NCBI RefSeq assembly: GCF_004348985.1
Contig: NZ_SMKW01000068.1
Location: 1-51,064, forward strand
DNA length: 51,064 nucleotides
Reading direction: 5' to 3'
From: Saccharopolyspora elongata
GTDB taxonomy: Bacteria > Actinomycetota > Actinomycetes > Mycobacteriales > Pseudonocardiaceae
The translations under genes were made by a program, and so were the position numbers. Position 1 is the stretch's first letter. Each line of letters begins with the position of its first letter. This document shows, piece by piece, positions 9,586-17,862 of the stretch. Under the pieces are notes generated by a model. That model was not told where the DNA came from. It was given only the letters and a program-made list of their open reading frames with translations, and ran no database searches.

Positions 9586-10034
9586 GTCGGCCCGGGCTCC
9601 AGCTCGCCGAGCATGCTGGGCGAGGGGAGCGAGATTCGTTGCCGCAGCAAGGTGCTGGACGTGTGGGTGGTGTAGCTGAAGTAGCGGATCCGCGCCCCGA
9701 CGGCGGACAGCTTGCGCTCCAACGCGTCGGCGCGTGCCGTGCCGCGCCAGTCGCTGCCCTTGAACAGCACGTCGAACCGGAGGTGTTCCCACATGCGGAA
9801 CTTGTCCTCGTACCGGTCGGTGATGGCCTCGGCGACGCACCGGATGTTGCGCACGATCTCCAACCGCTCCTCGAAGGGGATGACCGGCTTGCGGCCCTTC
9901 ACCTTCAGCAGGACGTCGTCGGTCACCACACCCGCCACCAGGTGGTCGCATTCCTTGCTGGCTCGCCGCAGGATGTTGAGGTGTCCGATGTGGAACATGT
10001 CGAAGGCGCCGGGCGCGTATCCGATGGTGGGCAT
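9582..10034 (-). CDS. Glycerol-3-phosphate cytidylyltransferase-like nucleotidyltransferase
   Basis: A 150-residue enzyme of the TagD/cytidylyltransferase family, predicted to make a CDP-polyol (CDP-glycerol or similar) from CTP and a polyol phosphate. It shows the nucleotide-binding HIGH motif at residues 15-18 in GAFDMFHIGHLN, the conserved basic segment KGRKPVIPFEERLEIV, and FKGSDWRGT near 91-99. The usual C-terminal ISTT motif appears as HTSSTLLR. It lies one base after the CDP-alcohol phosphotransferase and overlaps the lipoprotein gene. Together these suggest polyol-phosphate decoration of the glycan. Substrate identity is inference. Confidence 0.86.
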   Translation of the reverse strand: MPTIGYAPGAFDMFHIGHLNILRRASKECDHLVAGVVTDDVLLKVKGRKPVIPFEERLEIVRNIRCVAEAITDRYEDKFRMWEHLRFDVLFKGSDWRGTARADALERKLSAVGARIRYFSYTTHTSSTLLRQRISLPSPSMLGELEPGPT

Positions 10035-10035
10035 C

Positions 10036-10803
10036 TCACCGCACCTGTTTCGCAGCGGCGCCGTCGAGGCGTGCCATGTCGCGGAACCACTTCGGCAGCG
10101 CCGCGGCGAGGAAGGCGGTGTTGAGCAGGAAGAGCGCGCCGTAGACCGCGGAGAACGCCATCGGGGATCCCAGCAGCAGGAAAGCCAGGCACAGCACCCC
10201 GTAGTCGGTCGGCAGGACCAGCAACGACCGCAGGATCGAAGGTGGCCCCCCGGCGGGCGCCGGCGCGCGGGAATCGGAATGACGGCCGCGGCGCAACTGG
10301 TCGTTGAGGATCATCGCGAAGAACATGACGGTCTCGACGGCGGCGTAACCGAGCGGGACCAGCAGGAAACCGCTGGGGAGGCCGAAGAACCGGAACGCGC
10401 AGACGAGCACGGCCAGGTGCAGGGTGGCGATCTTCGCGCTGTCGATCACGTGGTCCAGCCACTCGCCCGCGATGCTGCTGGTGCCCCGCAACCGGGCGAG
10501 TTGCCCATCGGCCGAGTCCAGCGCGTACCCGACGACCAGCGCCAGGCCCACCGCGATGCCCAGCGGCCACGACGGTGCGGCGGTGGCAACGGCGGTGATG
10601 CCGGCGAAGGTGAACAGCGCGCTGACGGCGGTGACCTGGTTCGGGGTCGCCTTGAGCAGGAAGGCGGCCGCCGCGAGGTAGCCACCCGCTCTGCGGTTGA
10701 CGAACCGCGAGTAGGCCGGCGCCCCCTTGGCCGACTTCTGCGCGGACGGCAACCGGCGCAACGCCGCCGCGAAGCCGGATTTCGGCATGTCGGTGCTGGT
10801 CAT
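10036..10803 (-). CDS. CDP-alcohol phosphatidyltransferase family protein
   Basis: Membrane enzyme of 255 residues that transfers a phospho-alcohol from a CDP-alcohol. The full family signature D-x2-DG-x2-AR-x8-G-x3-D-x3-D is present: D96, D99, G100, A103, R104, G113, D117 and D121, within DSADGQLARLRG and GEWLDHVIDSAK. Several hydrophobic helices surround it. Start chosen at ATG 10803, preceded by AGGAACGAAAGG; an in-frame start 17 codons upstream has no better ribosome site. Paired with the cytidylyltransferase, it forms a make-and-transfer module. The acceptor could be lipid or the exopolysaccharide. Confidence 0.88.
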   Translation of the reverse strand: MTSTDMPKSGFAAALRRLPSAQKSAKGAPAYSRFVNRRAGGYLAAAAFLLKATPNQVTAVSALFTFAGITAVATAAPSWPLGIAVGLALVVGYALDSADGQLARLRGTSSIAGEWLDHVIDSAKIATLHLAVLVCAFRFFGLPSGFLLVPLGYAAVETVMFFAMILNDQLRRGRHSDSRAPAPAGGPPSILRSLLVLPTDYGVLCLAFLLLGSPMAFSAVYGALFLLNTAFLAAALPKWFRDMARLDGAAAKQVR

Positions 10804-10880
10804 CGAAGCCTTTCGTTCCTGCGCGACACGCGCGGAAATCACTGGGTAGGCCAAGGGGCGGCGCCGCCGGGAGGAGGAAC

Positions 10881-10910
10881 TTGACAGGCGATCACCATCG
10901 TCTGAATACT
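10881..10910 (+). promoter_or_regulatory. Sigma70-like promoter for the Wzz/flippase operon
   Basis: TTGACA (10881-10886) and AATACT (10905-10910) are separated by 18 bases. They lie about 190 bases upstream of the chain-length/kinase gene, in the 295-base divergent intergenic region. The remaining leader holds nothing else I recognise. Confidence 0.5.
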
Positions 10911-11098
10911 GAAAATATCGGTAGTTCTCCTCTCGGGTAGCCCGACCGGTCGACTTGCCTCATCAGCCGCGATCTTCCTAGCGGTTTCCGATCACTGCGC
11001 TCACGCGGTATTCGCCGCAGGGGCCCGGTGCGTTACCGATGAGCGTCGGCCTGCCCGGAGGAATCCCCCTTTTGGCACACAGAGCGGAATGACGGTCG

Positions 11099-12601
11099 AT
11101 GTACGACGCCCACCCGGCACCGACGATCTTCGGTTCGTTGTGGCGGTATCGCTGGATCTCGTTGGGGATCGTGGCAGCAGCGGTGCTGACGAGCCTGTTG
11201 GTCCCGCTGGTGGCGGGCGACGGCCGCAGCGCCCACGCACGTATCGTGCTCAAGGCACCCGACCAGACCGGCGTGCTCGGGATCGAGATGGCCAGCGAGT
11301 CGAGCTTCCTCCGATACGTGAAGCAGCGGGCCTTGTTCGTCACCTCCGACGAAGTGCTCGACGACGCGCGTGCCCGGCTCGGCGGCGACGAGACCGTGCT
11401 GCAGCTGCGCGCCGCCATCACCGCGGACGCCTCCTCGAGCGGTGAGTCCATCGAGATCAACGTCGACGGGCCGGGCTTCGAGCGTTCCGTGCTGATCGCC
11501 AACGCTGTCATCGCCGCCTACCAGGAGCGGTCCAGGGCAGAGGTGGTCGCCACCACGGACAAGGCATTGGAGACGCTGAACGCGCAACGCGCGGCGATCG
11601 TGGCCGATGCCGGCACGGTCTCGCCGGGCAGCCCCGTCGGTTCGGCCGCCGGCTCGACGCTCAGCGATCTGGACAAGCAGATCACCCGGATCCGGGTGGT
11701 GGCGGCCCAGTTCGCCGACGGGGTGTCGTTCGTGGATGTCGCGTCGCCGGACGGCACGAGCCCTTGGCGCGGGGTCCTGCGCGATTTCGCCATCGGAACG
11801 GCCGTCGGCCTGATGCTCGCGGCCGCGCTGGCCTGGTTCCGCGCCGATCGCGATCACCGGGTGCGCGATGCCGACGACCTCACCCGCGTCGTCGACGAAC
11901 CGGTGCTCGGCGAGATCGAGACGTTGCCCGCCCAGGGCATCCTGGCGCTGCGCAGACCGGGCGTCCCGCCGCTGCGTTCCTACCAGCTGGTGGCCTCCGG
12001 TCTGCGGTCGACGGTGGGCCGGGGAGTCGTACTCGTCACGGGCCCGTCTGGCGGCGAGGGAGCGACGACGACCACGCTGCAGATCGCCGGCGCCGCCGCC
12101 CGGGACGGCTTGCAGGTGCTGGTGGTCGACGCCGCGTTCCGTTCCCGCGACTTGTCGCAGATGCTGGGGCTGGCGGACTGGCCCGGGCTGACCTCGATCG
12201 CCACCGGGACCGCCTCGCTGGCCCAGTCGGCGCACCCGGTGCACCTGGGCAACGGGGTCGGGTTCAGCGTGGTGCCCGCGGGGCACGGACAGCCCTACTC
12301 CCGGGAGCAGCTGCGTTCCGGACTGCTGCAGCAGGTGATCGCGGAGATGCGGTCGCGCTACGACCTGGTGCTGGTGGACCTGCCGCCGCTGATGACCCAG
12401 CCGGAGACGACGTCGCTGATCAGCGCGTCTGACGGGGTGGTGGTGACGGTGCGGCGGGACGGCGATCTCGGTTCGCTGCGCAGGTTGCGCGAGCAGCTGC
12501 AGCTGTTCGGCGGGACGATCACCGGGTACGTGCTGACCTTCGCCGGGGCGGCCCCGGCCTGGCGCGCCGGCGAATCTCCCGCCCCGCAACCATCCCGATG
12601 A
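11099..12601 (+). CDS. Wzz/BY-kinase-like chain-length protein, degenerate Walker A
   Basis: A 500-residue fusion of a Wzz-type membrane domain with a bacterial tyrosine kinase-like ATPase, expected to govern polysaccharide chain length with Wzx and Wzy. Membrane helices lie at about 18-39 and 229-247. The cytoplasmic domain keeps the Walker A' strand VLVVDAAF near 340 and Walker B LVLVDLPPL near 423-431. However, the Walker A loop at 314-325 reads TGPSGGEGATTT: Ala322 stands where the invariant Lys of GEGKST should be. The C-terminus lacks the tyrosine cluster of active BY-kinases. It may therefore bind nucleotide poorly and act as a scaffold. Its stop overlaps the flippase start (ATGA). Confidence 0.85.
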   Translation: MYDAHPAPTIFGSLWRYRWISLGIVAAAVLTSLLVPLVAGDGRSAHARIVLKAPDQTGVLGIEMASESSFLRYVKQRALFVTSDEVLDDARARLGGDETVLQLRAAITADASSSGESIEINVDGPGFERSVLIANAVIAAYQERSRAEVVATTDKALETLNAQRAAIVADAGTVSPGSPVGSAAGSTLSDLDKQITRIRVVAAQFADGVSFVDVASPDGTSPWRGVLRDFAIGTAVGLMLAAALAWFRADRDHRVRDADDLTRVVDEPVLGEIETLPAQGILALRRPGVPPLRSYQLVASGLRSTVGRGVVLVTGPSGGEGATTTTLQIAGAAARDGLQVLVVDAAFRSRDLSQMLGLADWPGLTSIATGTASLAQSAHPVHLGNGVGFSVVPAGHGQPYSREQLRSGLLQQVIAEMRSRYDLVLVDLPPLMTQPETTSLISASDGVVVTVRRDGDLGSLRRLREQLQLFGGTITGYVLTFAGAAPAWRAGESPAPQPSR

Positions 12602-13836
12602 CCACGACCGGCGCGCGAGCGCCGAAACGGCGCCTCGTCGCGAAGGTCGCCGCCCCGGTGTTGTCGCAGGGCATCACCGCGGGCACGAGCCTGGTGCTCC
12701 AAGTGCTGGCCGCCCGCACGCTGGGGCTCGCCGAGTTCGGATCCTTCGTGCTGCTGCTGGCGTTGCTGGTGACGGCGATCGCGCTGTACACGGGCTGGGT
12801 GGGTGACTCGCTAGCGGTCCTCGACCGCCACGAACCCCGCACCCGGGCCGGCATCGTCACCAGCGCCCTCGCAGGCTGGATGCTGTGCTTCGCCGCCGCA
12901 GTCGGCACGGCCCTGCTGCTGCGCGACGGCGAACCGGCTACCGCACTGGCCTTCGGGACGATGGCAGTGCTGCGACTGGCCGCGGAAACGGTGCGGCGGT
13001 TGCTCATGGCCAGATTGCAGTTCTGGCACCTCGTAGGCAACGACATCGTGCACGTCACCGGGACGGTGCTCGCGCTCGTACCAGCAGCGGTGGCCGGGGT
13101 CTCGCTGCCGGCACTGTTCCTGTCGATGGCCGTCGGAGCGGCCGCAGCGGTGTTCGTGGGCGTTGTGCAGCTGCCCGCAGCGGAATTGCGGCAGCTGCGG
13201 GCCGGAGCCGCCAATCTGCCCGCGGTGATGTCGTTCGCCGCCTGGAGATCCTTGCAGGCCGCGTTGCGTCCGGCCGCACTCCTCGGTTCACGCGCCCTGG
13301 TCGCGCTGCTGGTGTCCACGGCCGCGGTGGGAATGCTCGAAGCCGGTCGCCTCGTCGTCGCACCGCTGCAGGTCGTGATCAACGGCGCGGGCAGTTTCCT
13401 GCTGTCGAACTTCGTCGCCAAGGTGAGGCAGGACGCCGTCGCCGCACAGCGGCTCGTCCACCGCGCGACGTGGCTGCTGATCACCGGCACCGGAGTCGGC
13501 GGCGTCGCGCTGACGTTGCTCGCCAACCCCCTGGGCACCTTGCTGACCGGTCAAGCCGTGGACCCCCTGCTGGTGCTCGGGTGGGTCGCGTACTTGATGG
13601 TCTGGGCAGCGGGACTGCCCCATGTCACCGAGGTGGTCGCCCGGCGCATGTCGCGCCACGTCTTCCTCGTCCGGCTTGCGGATTCGGCGCTGGGCATCGT
13701 GCTGGTCGCGGTCGTAACAGTCCTGTCGGGCTCGGTGATCGCCGTCCCGTGGCTCATGACGTGCGGAGGAATCTACTCGGCATGGCACGTGCGACGCCTC
13801 GCGATCCGCTCACGACGCGAAGCACGAACCGCCTGA
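12598..13836 (+). CDS. Wzx-type polysaccharide flippase (MOP family)
   Basis: Membrane protein of 412 residues, expected to flip lipid-linked repeat units across the membrane. It has about twelve hydrophobic helices in the MOP/PST pattern, beginning VAAPVLSQGITAGTSLVLQVLAARTLGLAEFGSFVLL, where the GLAEFG turn is typical of the family. A basic tail RRLAIRSRREARTA ends the protein. It is the last gene of the operon, coupled to the Wzz-like gene by ATGA. The next gene is convergent. Confidence 0.85.
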   Translation: MTTTGARAPKRRLVAKVAAPVLSQGITAGTSLVLQVLAARTLGLAEFGSFVLLLALLVTAIALYTGWVGDSLAVLDRHEPRTRAGIVTSALAGWMLCFAAAVGTALLLRDGEPATALAFGTMAVLRLAAETVRRLLMARLQFWHLVGNDIVHVTGTVLALVPAAVAGVSLPALFLSMAVGAAAAVFVGVVQLPAAELRQLRAGAANLPAVMSFAAWRSLQAALRPAALLGSRALVALLVSTAAVGMLEAGRLVVAPLQVVINGAGSFLLSNFVAKVRQDAVAAQRLVHRATWLLITGTGVGGVALTLLANPLGTLLTGQAVDPLLVLGWVAYLMVWAAGLPHVTEVVARRMSRHVFLVRLADSALGIVLVAVVTVLSGSVIAVPWLMTCGGIYSAWHVRRLAIRSRREARTA

Positions 13837-13905
13837 CCGGACTGGAGCGCGGACGATCAGGGGTCGGGGGCAAGGGGGCGCGCGTGCAAATCCTGCCAGT
13901 CCGGT
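13836..13905. terminator. Inverted repeat between convergent genes
   Basis: ACCGGACTGG (13836-13845) and CCAGTCCGGT (13896-13905) are perfect 10-base arms with a 50-base spacer, starting at the flippase stop codon. A long-loop terminator is possible; no T run follows. Confidence 0.3.
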
Positions 13906-13983
13906 AATCGTCCTGCTGCAGCTGCGAACACCCGAGAGCTCGCTGCTGGCCTCCGCGGTCAGCTCGGGGCGCGGCGAGAGGGC

Positions 13984-15753
13984 TTATCGTGGCCCGTTGA
14001 TTTGTTCACGGGTGAAACTTTCGGTGGACTTCAAACCGATTCGGAAGAGCCCTTCTTCGAGGCCCATGTCGGGAAAAGCTCGGTTGCCGGCGGAGCCAAC
14101 GGCAACCCCGCGCACGCCGCCGGCAAGCGCACCGATAAGAACGTCACGCCCAGTGGTGCCCGGGTCCCGGCTGCCGTTCGCGATTCCAGCGGCCGACTGT
14201 GCGGCGGAGCCGGACGCACCCTTGGCGATGTCGCGCACGCTTTCGTGAAAGACGATCGACTGCCAGGGCTTGGCGGTGCCGAAGGAGTCCCGCCAGTCGT
14301 TGTGCCGCCACACCTCTCGCAGCTTGTCGTCGAAGGTGCCATGCATGTTGAACTGGATCGCCGCCGCCCTGACTTCGTTCGACGCGGCCAGCATCCGCCG
14401 AAGCTCGTTGACAACGTCCTCGGTCTGCTCCACCTCGCGAAGCGCCACCCCTGTCGAGTCACGTGCCTTGTCGAGCGCCTGCACCGCTCGGTCGTGCTGT
14501 TCACGCACTGCGGTCACGTGTTGGGTGGCGGCGTGGTGCTCCGTTCTGGCCTCCCGGACGAAATTCTCCGCATCGTCCTGCCAGCGCTGGTTTCCCGATC
14601 GCTGGTAGACGGCGAGGAGGCTTTCCGCACGCCACAGTCGCTGTTCGGCGTGGTCGACGCGGCTCCGCGCTGCTTGCAACGCCGTGTGGGCTTCTGCCCC
14701 GCTGATTTCCGCGCGCTGCAGCGCAGATTGTGCGGCGGAGAGCTTCTCGCGGGCGTCGGAGGCACGTTCGTGCGCGGCGTCCGCCTCGCCGCTGAGATGG
14801 CGGTGTTCGCGCGGGTTTCCCCGCAAGCCAAGCTCGCGGGCGTTGGCCCGGGCATCGTCGAGCCTCCGGATTGCCTGTTCTCGGTGTGGGCGCGGGACAG
14901 GCGAGTTCGGTTCCGGCGGCGTTGTGGCCTGTCGCCGACCCGACGGGTTCCACCGCAGCGATTGCACAACGGCGTCGATCTGACCGCTGAAAGGCACGAA
15001 ATCAGGCCGCCCGTCCGGCGCGCGCAAGATCTCGCCCGAACTGTCGAGCTTCCTCTTCAGTCCACTGGCGGTTACTCCGCCGAAGACGCCTCCGACGCCG
15101 AAGCTGATCGCCGCGTTGGTGAACAGGTGCTCCGGGTTGATGTTCTTGCCTGTGATCCCCGCCGCCGTGCTACTGGCGGCGATGTCGATGGCGAAGTCGC
15201 GGAAACCCTCGACCAGTGCACGACCATAACCGAAGCTGAAGCTCTCCCCCCGCCAGCTCGCCGCCGCAAGCCGCTGAACGGCGGCTCGCACCGAGGCGAG
15301 CCAACGGGTGAGTGTGGCGAGTATCTGGGCGAGCAGGGCAAGCATGCGGTTCGACTGTGCGACCAGGGTCGCGATGTATGCTTCCGCAGTCGCAATCAGC
15401 GCCGGAAAGAATGCCGCCGCCGCAATGTAGGCGACCAGTGCCGCGATCTGAATTGCGATTTCTTTGAGAATCTCCGAAATCTGTTTTTGCTGCTGCGCGT
15501 GGTGGCCCAGCGCTTGCGCCATTTCTTCGCAGAAGGTGGACAGCGCGTCGATGCGCCCGGTGAGGCCGTCGGTCGCGTTGTGAAAGGCGTCCGCTGCGGG
15601 GCCGGTCCAGCCGCCGCCCGTCTGCGAATGGGCAAGCCGGGACTGAAGGTCCGCCTCGTGGCTGCGCAGGGCTGCGGCGAGCGTGCTCCAGGCCTGCGCC
15701 TGCGCTCCGAGCACGGCGGGGTCGCCGGTCTTCGCCGCCGCGTCGTAGGTCAT
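13984..15753 (-). CDS. Large WXG100-type type VII secretion substrate
   Basis: A 589-residue protein with an N-terminal WXG100-like helical hairpin (GGGWTGPAADAFHNATDGL, W-x-G turn near residue 49), followed by hydrophobic helices near 100-160. A glycine/alanine-rich module lies near 175-230, a long charged coiled coil near 290-440, and a second glycine-rich module near 480-560 resembles the first. This is the architecture of ESX-exported polymorphic toxins or channel proteins. The C-terminal end shows no nuclease, ADP-ribosyltransferase or other toxin motif that I can recognise, and no immunity gene follows. It lies 40 bases after the EspC-like gene and probably shares its transcript. Confidence 0.72.
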   Translation of the reverse strand: MTYDAAAKTGDPAVLGAQAQAWSTLAAALRSHEADLQSRLAHSQTGGGWTGPAADAFHNATDGLTGRIDALSTFCEEMAQALGHHAQQQKQISEILKEIAIQIAALVAYIAAAAFFPALIATAEAYIATLVAQSNRMLALLAQILATLTRWLASVRAAVQRLAAASWRGESFSFGYGRALVEGFRDFAIDIAASSTAAGITGKNINPEHLFTNAAISFGVGGVFGGVTASGLKRKLDSSGEILRAPDGRPDFVPFSGQIDAVVQSLRWNPSGRRQATTPPEPNSPVPRPHREQAIRRLDDARANARELGLRGNPREHRHLSGEADAAHERASDAREKLSAAQSALQRAEISGAEAHTALQAARSRVDHAEQRLWRAESLLAVYQRSGNQRWQDDAENFVREARTEHHAATQHVTAVREQHDRAVQALDKARDSTGVALREVEQTEDVVNELRRMLAASNEVRAAAIQFNMHGTFDDKLREVWRHNDWRDSFGTAKPWQSIVFHESVRDIAKGASGSAAQSAAGIANGSRDPGTTGRDVLIGALAGGVRGVAVGSAGNRAFPDMGLEEGLFRIGLKSTESFTREQINGPR

Positions 15754-15793
15754 GAACCCTCTCCGTTGACCGCGTTCTGCTCGCCTGCCGAAC

Positions 15794-16108
15794 TCATTGG
15801 CCGAGGTTCAGTCTGGTGGCGGCCTGCTCGGCATGGTTCTCGGCTGACCGGTAATCCGAGGACTGCCGCTCCAGCGCGTCCGCGTGCCTCAGCAACTCGT
15901 TCACCTGCCCGCGCACCCCATCGAGGACGGCCTGCACGACCGCCCGGGTCTGCGCTGTGGCCTCGTCGGATTCGGGCAGGTTCCCGTATCCGTTTCCCTG
16001 GAAGCTGCCCGCGAACTGATCGCCCGAACTGCGCATACCTTCGGCTACCTCGCGGAGAGCCTTCGCTGTCCTCGCGATGTGTCCGGAGTCCGCCGAAACG
16101 CGGTCCAA
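15794..16108 (-). CDS. EspC-like type VII secretion protein
   Basis: A 104-residue helical protein that fits the ESX-1 EspC/DUF2580 family of small secreted partners. The N-terminal helix contains HIARTAKALREVAEGMRSSG. A glycine-rich turn (FQGNGYGNLPESDEA) is followed by a second helix with NELLRHADALERQSSDYRSAENHA. It immediately precedes the large WXG100-like protein, in the manner of EspC-EspA type export pairs. The rest of the secretion machine is not in this window. Start ATG 16108. Confidence 0.72.
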   Translation of the reverse strand: MDRVSADSGHIARTAKALREVAEGMRSSGDQFAGSFQGNGYGNLPESDEATAQTRAVVQAVLDGVRGQVNELLRHADALERQSSDYRSAENHAEQAATRLNLGQ

Positions 16109-16459
16109 TCTGCTGCCTCCTCATGCGCGTCGCGGTCTGACGACTGCCATACCCGAAAAAGGTTCCTGGAGAAGATCGTTGTGGCGCAAGCGAAAGGAAG
16201 AATGGGTGATCGTCCTAACATTGCTGCTGACTGTCGTCGTCAATTGTTCAGCTTCTGTAAAGCAGAAATAGACCCGTCAGTTGCGGAATGTGTCTTGCGG
16301 AGATTGGCTGAGTGAGCCTTTCCGGGTAACGGTTCGCCGCTGGGGTGATCACGTTGCCGGTGTCGAGCGAGAACATGCCGACGCTGGTAGTCCGGCGCGA
16401 GCCCCGCAGCCACGCCGGCTTCCACCACAGGTTCGGCTTCCTGGTCCAGGTGGTTGATC
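16109..16459. other. Intergenic region upstream of the EspC-like operon
   Basis: The right part (about 16190-16300) is more AT-rich than its surroundings and is the likely promoter region of the EspC/WXG100 pair. The left-over frame on the minus strand near 16300-16440 (WWKPAWLRGSRRTTSVGMFS) could be a gene remnant, but I do not recognise it. Confidence 0.3.
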
Positions 16460-17770
16460 TCAGGGGGCGAGAATGCCGCCTGCGGCTACTACGGCTGCCG
16501 CTGCGCCGCTGATCGTCACCATCGTCGCGGCTGCCAGTGGCAGGCGGCGGCTCCACGTTCGCAGGTGGGGAGACGTCGACGCACGCGTGAGAAGTGCGTC
16601 GCGGCCGCGGAGCACCGCCAGACTGACAGTGGCGAGTGCCGCTGCCATTCCGATGCCGAAGGCAGCAACCATGAGCATTGCGGCACCGGCTCGGCCGGCG
16701 AGCAGGCCGCTGAGGAGAACGAGGAATGCCGAAGGCGAGGGCAGCAGTCCGCCTGATGCGCCGAGCAGCACGATTCCCCGCCAGGTCAGCAGCGATTCGG
16801 TCGGGAGACCGTGCCCGTGCCCGTGCCCGTGCCCGTGGTGTCGGGTGCTCAGGTGGCGGCGCAGGAGCGCCACGCCCACTCCGACGACGAGGAGCGCGCC
16901 GATCAGCTGCAGCCACCGTGTCACGGCTGCGATGTCCGGAACGTGTTCGGCGGCGATCCACCACCCGATGCCGAGCGCTGTCACGGACACCGTGTGCATC
17001 AGGGCGACGATGGCTGCCAGCACCAGGGCGTCCCGGATCCGGCCGCGTCCGCCGACGAGGAACCCTGCGGCGAGTGTTTTCCCGTGGCCGGGGGCGAAGG
17101 CGTGGAAGGCGCCCACGAATGCCGCGATGAGCAGGGCCAACGGCAGGAAGACACCGCTGTCCAGCAACTGGGTCAGATCGGTGGTCCAGATCGACTGTTC
17201 GGTTCGATCGGTGGGCGCGGCATCTGAGGAACCTGCGAGGACGAGCGTCCGGCTCGGTGCGGTGGCGGTGTGCAGGCCACCGTTTCCCTTTTCGGTCACC
17301 GACATCGTGCGATAGGCGGGGTCGATGTCGGTCAAGGCGGTGATGGTGATCTCCACCGCGCCAACGGTTTCCGGGCACGCATAGCGCAGCTGGGCGCCCT
17401 GCTGCGCGATGCTGCTGGTGTCCACTGCGTCCTCGCGGCAGGGAACACCGTTCTGGTTGACGCCGATGTGCGAACTCAGGTAGGCGACTACGGTGGTCGA
17501 TCCGGACAGCCGCTGGGCCTGCGCCGCGTCATCGGTCGAGACGTCCGAGGGCGGCAGGACCCCGGTCTTGCGGCCGAGCGCGACGAGATCATCGGCAGCG
17601 GCTGACCAGCTGAGCTCGACGACGGCACCGCGCGCTTCGACTTTGGCCACCGCCGGTGTGCCCAGCGGGTGTGCGGTGGCCTGGCTCGCAAAGCCGAGCA
17701 GTGCTGCGACGGCGAGCAGGCCGATGGCGGCTGCGCGGAGCGGCCTCCACGGCGCGTTGCGAGATTGCAC
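16460..17770 (-). CDS. NicO/RcnA-family nickel/cobalt transporter with exported N-terminal domain
   Basis: A 436-residue membrane protein. A signal peptide and an exported HupE-like beta domain (from HPLGTPAVAK, with Cys pairs near CREDAV and YACPE) precede the NicO core. The core has FHAFAPGHGKTLAAGF, the family's H-x-H-type metal helix, a second ALMHTVSVTALG helix, and the histidine/glycine loop HHGHGHGHGHG typical of Ni/Co efflux proteins. Start is GTG 17770, which has an excellent AGGAG site seven bases upstream. A start 17 codons further up lacks one. Transport direction (efflux) is inferred from RcnA similarity. It follows the phosphoesterase gene, separated by a strong hairpin. Confidence 0.82.
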   Translation of the reverse strand: MQSRNAPWRPLRAAAIGLLAVAALLGFASQATAHPLGTPAVAKVEARGAVVELSWSAAADDLVALGRKTGVLPPSDVSTDDAAQAQRLSGSTTVVAYLSSHIGVNQNGVPCREDAVDTSSIAQQGAQLRYACPETVGAVEITITALTDIDPAYRTMSVTEKGNGGLHTATAPSRTLVLAGSSDAAPTDRTEQSIWTTDLTQLLDSGVFLPLALLIAAFVGAFHAFAPGHGKTLAAGFLVGGRGRIRDALVLAAIVALMHTVSVTALGIGWWIAAEHVPDIAAVTRWLQLIGALLVVGVGVALLRRHLSTRHHGHGHGHGHGLPTESLLTWRGIVLLGASGGLLPSPSAFLVLLSGLLAGRAGAAMLMVAAFGIGMAAALATVSLAVLRGRDALLTRASTSPHLRTWSRRLPLAAATMVTISGAAAAVVAAGGILAP

Positions 17771-17815
17771 GGTCGAACTCCTGGTGCGAAGAATCGGTCG
17801 GAACGGGGGACAGGG

Positions 17816-17848
17816 CCTCACGAGCCGCGGCGCGCGCGGCTCGTGAGG
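17816..17848 (-). terminator. Strong hairpin after the phosphoesterase gene
   Basis: CCTCACGAGCCG (17816-17827) and CGGCTCGTGAGG (17837-17848) form a perfect 12-bp stem around 9 bases. It sits just past the stop of the phosphoesterase gene and before the Ni/Co transporter. No T tract. Confidence 0.6.
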
Positions 17849-17862
17849 CCCGGGGGGTGTTG

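Noticed and set aside
10981..12589. Minus-strand frames opposite the Wzz/BY-kinase-like gene
   Set aside because: Antisense shadows; the plus-strand gene has membrane helices and Walker-type motifs.
14002..16140. Long plus-strand open frame (712 codons)
   Set aside because: Antisense shadow of the EspC/WXG100 genes; arginine-rich, no motif, while the minus-strand frames match known families.
16300..16440. Minus-strand peptide WWKPAWLRGSRRTTSVGMFS as a gene
   Set aside because: No start, no recognised family; kept only as a note in the intergenic entry.
16820..16850. Short direct repeat of GTGCCC/GGGCAC units
   Set aside because: It encodes the His-Gly metal loop of the NicO-type transporter; not a CRISPR or independent repeat.
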